Shown here: positions 5,739 through 10,199 of the stretch, one piece after another
How positions within the stretch are numbered: the first letter of the stretch is position 1
Layout: each line of letters starts with the position of its first letter
Notes under the pieces: generated by a model
Databases searched by the model: none
Told to the model about the DNA's origin: nothing
Seen by the model: only the letters and a program-made list of their open reading frames with translations
NCBI GenBank assembly: GCA_964398215.1
Contig: CAYNNP010000236.1
Coordinates: 1 to 10,199 of the forward strand
Reading direction: 5' to 3'
DNA: 10,199 nt
Source: CAYNNP01 sp964398215
GTDB taxonomy: Bacteria > Planctomycetota > Planctomycetia > Pirellulales > Pirellulaceae
Program-made: the position numbers and the translations under genes

Positions 5739-8033
5739 CTATTTACGCTTCTTCTTGTTGAACTTGCCCTTCTTTTTGAATTTTCCGCCACCACCGCCGC
5801 CGCTGAACGAGCCTTCAGAGCGAGGGCCTCTGCCACCGCGTCCACCGTCTCGTCCGCCTTTGAATCCGCCACGGTCTGGCTGCAAACGCATTGGTTTGCC
5901 GGAAACTCGAACGCCTTGCAGTTTTTGGAAAACATCATCGGGCAAGCGATCAGGCAAATCGACCAACGAGAAGTTATCAAAGATCTTGATCGGTCCGATG
6001 AACTCGCCTTCGATTCCCGCTTCGTTGGCAATCGCACCAACGATATTGCGTGGAGTCGCGTTATCACGTCGTCCAACTTCGATTCGATAGCGTTTGCGAG
6101 CGTGATCAAAGTCTCTGGGTTTGCCGCGACGCTTGCCTCGAAAACCATCATCGTCCGATCGATCGTAGCGATCCGATTTTGAACGCTGTTTAGTCTTTGG
6201 CAATTCCTTGACAAAGAACGGGCGACCATCTTGTCTGAGCTGCGCCAATGCGGCTGCGACCATTTCAACAGGCTTGCCTGTTTCTTCAACGTACTGAGCA
6301 ATCAATTGTTTGAACATTGTCAAATCTTGGTCACCAATCATATCGGTGATCTGTTGCTTGAATTGCGAGACACGAAACGAATTGATTTGGTCAGCGGTCG
6401 GTGGATCCACGACCTCGATCTTTTGTTTCGTCAATCTTTCGATCGCGCCCAGCCGACGTCGCTGAGCGTTCGTCAAGAACAAAATCGCTTCGCCCTTGCG
6501 GCCAGCTCGTCCCGTCCGGCCCACACGGTGCACATAAGATTCGCCATCATGCGGCAAATCAAAATTGATCACATGGCTGATCCGTTGAACGTCCAAGCCG
6601 CGAGCAGCAACGTCGGTCGCAACCAAAATGTTCAATCGACCCGACTTCAGTTGTTCAATTGCCCGCTCACGAACTTTCTGTGGCATGTCACCGTTCAGGG
6701 CGATCGCCGAAAACCCATGACGATTCAATTGCTCGGCAACCGTTAGCGTCGATTCCTTTGTTTTGGTAAATACGATAACGCCATCGGTTTCTTCGGCTTC
6801 CAAAATCCTGCTCAGCAACTGCACCTTATCGCGGTTGTTGACAAAGAGAGCACGTTGGCGAATCGAATCGGCGGTCAACCGTTTTTTCTTGATCGTAATC
6901 TTTGCGGGATCGTCCAAGTACTCGCGAGAAATATCGCGAATTGGCCCGGGCATTGTCGCTGAGAACAAGGCCGTTTGTCGATCGCTTGGCGTTTGATCCA
7001 AAATGAATTGAACGTCATCCAGAAAGCCCATGTTTAGCATTTCATCGGCTTCGTCCAAAATCATGCATTTGACTTCGCTCAGGTCCAACGAACCGCGTTT
7101 CACATGATCAATGACACGGCCAGGCGTCCCCACAACGACTTGGACGCCGCGGCGCAGTTGACGAAGCTGGATTTCGTAATCTTGTCCACCGTAGATCGCT
7201 GCAACGAAGAATTTTGGCATCGCGGCGGCATAGCGTTTGAAGGCTTCTGCGACTTGCATTGCCAGTTCGCGCGTCGGTGCCAGTACTAGCGCCTGTGGCG
7301 CCTTTCCTTTTCCGTTGGATCGCACCTTGGACAAGATTGGCAACGCAAATGCCGCCGTCTTTCCACTGCCGGTTTGCGACTGAGCCAACACGTCGCGTCC
7401 CTCGGCCATGTAGGGAATGATCTGAGCCTGCACTGGTGTCGGAAATTCGTAGCCAGCTTGATTGACGCCTGCAATGACTCGCTCGTTCAGCGGTAAGTCA
7501 GCGAATCGGATTTTTTCGGCTTCGTTTTCGGTTTCCGACGGATCCACAACAGTAGTTGCAGCCAACTGATCAGCATTCAAGGCTTCAATAGCCTTGCCTT
7601 TCTTTTTCTTCTTGGGTTTTGCGCCAGCTGGCATCGAGTAATCGGCTTGCTCGGCCACGGCTGGCTCGGCTACCGGAACCGTCGACTCTGTTTCAGCGAC
7701 GACTGGTTCGGTTTCAGCAACGACTGGTTCGGTTTCAGCGACAACTGGCTCCGCTTCAACAACTGGCTCCGCTTCCGCGACAACCGGTTCGGATACAGCG
7801 ACTGGTTCTGGTTCGGTAGCGGTGGGTTCTACTGGAGGAACAAAAGGATCGGATTGAATGACAAACGTGTCAGCTTGAAAAACAACTGGATCCGCTTGGA
7901 TGACAATTGGTTCTGCATTGATCAGAACCGACTCCGTATCAACCGTGGTTTCTACGGATTCGGCGGGCGTTTGGCCCACGTTTGCATTTGCGTCTGGTTC
8001 GGTTTCGTCGTTCGCCAAAATTTGATTGGACAT
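5739..8033 (-). CDS. deaD: DEAD-box ATP-dependent RNA helicase, DeaD/CsdA type
   Basis: This 764-residue cytoplasmic RNA helicase would unwind RNA duplexes with ATP, as DeaD/CsdA does in ribosome assembly and in the cold. The core has all usual motifs: Q motif (Phe177, Gln202), motif I AQSQTGSGKT (217-226), Ia PTREL (253-257), Ib TPGR (303-306), II DEAD (327-330), III SAT (358-360), IV VIVFTKT (419-425), V VATDVAARGLD (471-481), VI HRVGRTGR (502-509). A linker with KRRGKPR follows, then a DbpA-type RNA-binding domain (about 648-718, from RYRIEVGRRDNATPRNIVGAI), and a tail rich in Gly, Arg and Lys (721-764). Unusually, the N-terminus (1-175) carries heptapeptide repeats rich in Glu, Pro and Val, then a basic KPKKKKKGK patch (139-147). 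The ATG at 8033 is the first in the frame and has no clear ribosome binding site; the repeat arm makes the exact start less certain. The symbol follows domain layout, not proven orthology; RhlE-type naming is an alternative. Confidence 0.93.
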   Translation of the reverse strand: MSNQILANDETEPDANANVGQTPAESVETTVDTESVLINAEPIVIQADPVVFQADTFVIQSDPFVPPVEPTATEPEPVAVSEPVVAEAEPVVEAEPVVAETEPVVAETEPVVAETESTVPVAEPAVAEQADYSMPAGAKPKKKKKGKAIEALNADQLAATTVVDPSETENEAEKIRFADLPLNERVIAGVNQAGYEFPTPVQAQIIPYMAEGRDVLAQSQTGSGKTAAFALPILSKVRSNGKGKAPQALVLAPTRELAMQVAEAFKRYAAAMPKFFVAAIYGGQDYEIQLRQLRRGVQVVVGTPGRVIDHVKRGSLDLSEVKCMILDEADEMLNMGFLDDVQFILDQTPSDRQTALFSATMPGPIRDISREYLDDPAKITIKKKRLTADSIRQRALFVNNRDKVQLLSRILEAEETDGVIVFTKTKESTLTVAEQLNRHGFSAIALNGDMPQKVRERAIEQLKSGRLNILVATDVAARGLDVQRISHVINFDLPHDGESYVHRVGRTGRAGRKGEAILFLTNAQRRRLGAIERLTKQKIEVVDPPTADQINSFRVSQFKQQITDMIGDQDLTMFKQLIAQYVEETGKPVEMVAAALAQLRQDGRPFFVKELPKTKQRSKSDRYDRSDDDGFRGKRRGKPRDFDHARKRYRIEVGRRDNATPRNIVGAIANEAGIEGEFIGPIKIFDNFSLVDLPDRLPDDVFQKLQGVRVSGKPMRLQPDRGGFKGGRDGGRGGRGPRSEGSFSGGGGGGKFKKKGKFNKKKRK
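7674..7922 (-). repeat. Heptapeptide-coding repeats in the helicase N-terminus
   Basis: Residues 38-65 are four degenerate heptads (INAEPIV, IQADPVV, FQADTFV, IQSDPFV). Residues 95-115 (7689-7751) are three exact EPVVAET units, with more diverged EPVV units between and around them. At DNA level the exact units are 21-bp near-perfect tandem copies, a form prone to slippage. The arm is acidic, Pro-rich and probably disordered or extended. Read on the opposite strand this region gives a false frame rich in Trp and Phe. Confidence 0.85.
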
Positions 8034-8479
8034 GATTGCGTCAGGTTGGTCGCTCTGCGCAACAACCTACGAAACAGATCGCGGCGTTACGGGTCAATGA
8101 GCATCACTTAATGTAAAAACACAATTAGCGACGTTGCTCATTTGATGGCCCGATGTCTCCCAAACGTATCTAAACGCTGGGAACAAAAAACTGAACAGTT
8201 GTCGCGATGAGCAGGAGGATTAGACACGGGCTGTGTACCGCGAATTCCAGATAGATGGCGAAGAAGTGTCACTCTTTGCCGCTCATAGGTGGCACTTAGT
8301 AAGACAGTTGCGAGCTAAAAATGAAAGGGCTTTTTGTAAACTTTCCTCGGAATCATCACTGTTGTCTTGGGCGGCGAGAATTCCAGCCCTTACAATCGTT
8401 GAACTCAATCACCCAAAACTCGTTCAGCGTGGGGCGCGCTCTTGCGCACCGTGCTGATCACTCGCTACGCAAGAACACC
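8034..8479. other. 446-bp divergent spacer between the helicase and ggt
   Basis: I find no convincing gene here. It must hold the promoters of both flanking genes, but no clear -35/-10 pair stands out on either strand. Two inverted repeats lie on the helicase side: AGGTTG (8043-8048) with CAACCT (8063-8068), starting 9 nt upstream of the helicase ATG, and AATGAGCA (8096-8103) with TGCTCATT (8135-8142). On the ggt side AGGAGG (8213-8218) is the best Shine-Dalgarno-like sequence in the window; 14 nt later a GTG opens a 74-codon frame (8233-8457) that resembles nothing I know. The ggt frame is also open upstream to an ATG at 8321, which would hide the signal peptide. Confidence 0.6.
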
Positions 8480-10192
8480 ATGCCAATCCGTTTCACCCTA
8501 TTGTTGCCCCTATTGCTGATCGCAGTTCCGCTGGCCAAACCTGTTCTGGGGGATGACCACTGTGTCGTTGCCAGCGTCCAGCCGCTCGCAACCGACGCCG
8601 GTTTGGCTACCTACCGCAACGGCGGCAACGCACTGGACGCGGCGATCGCCACCGCACTGACACTGGGTGTCGTCGACAACCACAACTCCGGAATTGGCGG
8701 CGGCTGTTTCATTCTGGTCCGCGACCCAAGTGGCACGGTCACAGCGATCGACGGGCGTGAAATGGCACCCCAAGCCGCGAGTGCCGACATGTTTCAGCGA
8801 GATGGAAACGCTGTTCCGGAACTCAGTACGACCGGGCCGCTGGCGGTTGCAGTCCCAGGCGCGTTGGCAGCCTACGACCTAGCACTCCGCAAGCTTGGCC
8901 GAAAAGGACTTGGCGAACTGATGCTGCCCGCGGCCAAGATCGCACAGGAAGGCTTTGCGATTGACGAAGTCTACGCGCGCAAACTGCAAGCCAAAGTCAA
9001 GGACATCCGAAAGTTCCCGGGCACGTCTGCGATCCTACTGAAACCCGATGGATCACCGCACGCGCAAGGCGACGTGTTGGTGCAAGCTGACCTTGCCAAA
9101 ACGTACCGCGCGGTTGCCGAGAACGGAATCGACTGGTTCTATCGCGGTCCGTTCGCCACCACCGTCTCCGACTGGATGAAGCAAAATGATGGCATCCTGA
9201 CCGCAGCTGACTTCGCACTTTATCAACCAAAAATTCGTGTGCCGATTGTCAGCCAATATCGTGATTGGAAAATCGTTGGCTTCCCGCCGCCAAGCTCCGG
9301 TGGTGTTCATGTCGCACAGATACTGAACATTCTGGAACACTTTGACTTGGCGGCCGAGCAGAAACGAAGCCCTGCGGCCGCAGCCCACTTGATTGCCGAA
9401 GCGATGAAACTGGCTTTCGCGGACCGCGCCCATTGGCTGGGCGATGCCGATTTTGCAGACGTGCCTCGTGGACTTTTAAACCGCGACTACGCAGCCAAGC
9501 TTGCTAAGCGGATCGATCCTTCGAAAGCTTCTGATGTCGAATCGTACGGGAACCCTTTGCAGTTTGACAAGCGTTTCTTTAATCGACACACAACTCACAT
9601 CGCCGCAGCGGACAGCGAAGGATACTGGGTTGCGATCACACAAACCGTCAACACAACATTCGGCTCCAAAGTCATCGTGCCGGGGACTGGCGTTGTACTG
9701 AACAACGAAATGGATGATTTTTCTAGCCAGCCAGGAGTCCCCAACGCGTTCGGATTGGTCGGCGCCAAGAACAATGCGGTCGCGGCGGGCAAGCGACCGC
9801 TTTCCAGCATGAGCCCCACGATCGTTCTTGACGCAAACGATCAGCCAGTCATGACTGTTGGCGCGGCGGGCGGACCAAAAATCATTACCCAGTCGTTGCT
9901 CACGATCATCCGGACCTTGGACTACCAGCAACCGCTGGCCAATGCCGTTGGCGACCCAAGAATCCACCATCAGTGGCGGCCCGACAGCGTGCTGGCCGAA
10001 GAAACCTTGGACGCCGGGATAATGAATCACCTGAAAAAACTTGGCCACTCCGTACAAACGATTCGCCACAGCGGCGTTACTCAAGCGATCAAGCGTTCTG
10101 GCGATGGTGGATTGATCGGAGTCAGCGACCCTCGAGTTCCAGGCAAAGCCGCCGCTGTGACACGATCAGCAACTCTTCAGCCCACTCGTTGA
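8480..10192 (+). CDS. ggt: Gamma-glutamyltransferase (gamma-glutamyl transpeptidase)
   Basis: GGT cleaves the gamma-glutamyl bond of glutathione and related compounds and passes the glutamyl group to water or amino acids; in Gram-negative cells it works in the periplasm. The 570-residue precursor has a signal peptide (1-24, hydrophobic LLLPLLLIAV, likely cut after VLG). It should self-cleave before Thr371 in the motif HTTH, giving an alpha chain (about 25-370) and a 200-residue beta chain with Thr371 as nucleophile. Substrate residues are all in place relative to E. coli GGT: Arg93 in DGREMAP, Asn391 in VNTTFGS, Asp413 in NNEMDDFS, Ser442-Ser443 in PLSSMSPT, and Gly464-Gly465 in GAAGGPK (usually GSPGGSR). 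The lid-loop region after MDDFS is present. The length is close to the 580 residues of E. coli GGT. The ATG at 8480 is chosen because the signal peptide starts there; no Shine-Dalgarno sequence precedes it. The stop lies 7 bp from the window edge. Confidence 0.96.
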   Translation: MPIRFTLLLPLLLIAVPLAKPVLGDDHCVVASVQPLATDAGLATYRNGGNALDAAIATALTLGVVDNHNSGIGGGCFILVRDPSGTVTAIDGREMAPQAASADMFQRDGNAVPELSTTGPLAVAVPGALAAYDLALRKLGRKGLGELMLPAAKIAQEGFAIDEVYARKLQAKVKDIRKFPGTSAILLKPDGSPHAQGDVLVQADLAKTYRAVAENGIDWFYRGPFATTVSDWMKQNDGILTAADFALYQPKIRVPIVSQYRDWKIVGFPPPSSGGVHVAQILNILEHFDLAAEQKRSPAAAAHLIAEAMKLAFADRAHWLGDADFADVPRGLLNRDYAAKLAKRIDPSKASDVESYGNPLQFDKRFFNRHTTHIAAADSEGYWVAITQTVNTTFGSKVIVPGTGVVLNNEMDDFSSQPGVPNAFGLVGAKNNAVAAGKRPLSSMSPTIVLDANDQPVMTVGAAGGPKIITQSLLTIIRTLDYQQPLANAVGDPRIHHQWRPDSVLAEETLDAGIMNHLKKLGHSVQTIRHSGVTQAIKRSGDGGLIGVSDPRVPGKAAAVTRSATLQPTR

Positions 10193-10199
10193 TCACGGC

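Noticed and set aside
5471..6301. 276-codon minus-strand frame across the mogA-helicase junction
   Set aside because: It is out of frame with both genes, overlaps their conserved motifs and shows no recognisable domain.
7647..8111. Long plus-strand frame rich in Trp and Phe opposite the helicase N-terminus
   Set aside because: Its repeats are the antisense reading of the Glu-Pro-Val heptads of the helicase, whose core motifs prove the minus-strand frame.
8321..8479. N-terminal extension of ggt from the ATG at 8321
   Set aside because: It would put 53 residues before a clear signal peptide; the export signal fits only a start at 8480.

Overview
The window looks like a stretch of chromosome from a planctomycete, most likely a relative of Rhodopirellula/Pirellulaceae. 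The main pointer is an exported protein that opens with an SHD1 (Sla1 homology 1) domain, an arrangement I associate with Planctomycetota. Supporting but weaker signs are balanced base composition, several genes with poor or no Shine-Dalgarno sequence, genes mostly as single units on alternating strands, and a von Willebrand A plus TPR-like membrane protein. The assignment is an inference from family content, not from a marker gene.

Layout. Positions 1-286 hold two near-identical 41-bp direct repeats and the leader of a DJ-1/PfpI-family gene (287-859, +) that closely resembles plant DJ-1D proteins. A hairpin with a T-run follows it (849-876). Next is a perfect 17-bp dyad (896-912) just upstream of an exported SHD1/beta-propeller protein (929-2827, +). 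That gene converges, with 25 bp between stop codons, on a membrane-anchored VWA-domain protein with TPR-like helices (2853-4940, -). Upstream of the VWA gene is a short spacer with a possible 32-residue single-pass membrane peptide (4992-5090, -), then mogA for molybdenum cofactor synthesis (5116-5655, -), then a large DEAD-box RNA helicase (5739-8033, -) with an N-terminal heptapeptide-repeat arm, a DbpA-type RNA-binding domain and a Gly/Arg/Lys-rich tail. A 446-bp divergent spacer separates the helicase from ggt (8480-10192, +), a complete periplasmic gamma-glutamyltransferase.

How the genes relate. I see no single pathway. The DJ-1-like enzyme (carbonyl detoxification), MogA (cofactor synthesis), the helicase (RNA remodelling) and GGT (glutathione and gamma-glutamyl peptide turnover) are housekeeping or stress-related functions. 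The SHD1/propeller protein and the VWA/TPR protein are both predicted to act outside the cytoplasmic membrane and are of unknown role. I find no CRISPR array, transposase, phage gene, tRNA or rRNA, and no defence or biosynthetic cluster. The points most worth a second look are the 17-bp dyad, the repeat pair in frame with the DJ-1 gene, the small membrane ORF, the plant-like DJ-1D similarity and the repeat arm of the helicase.
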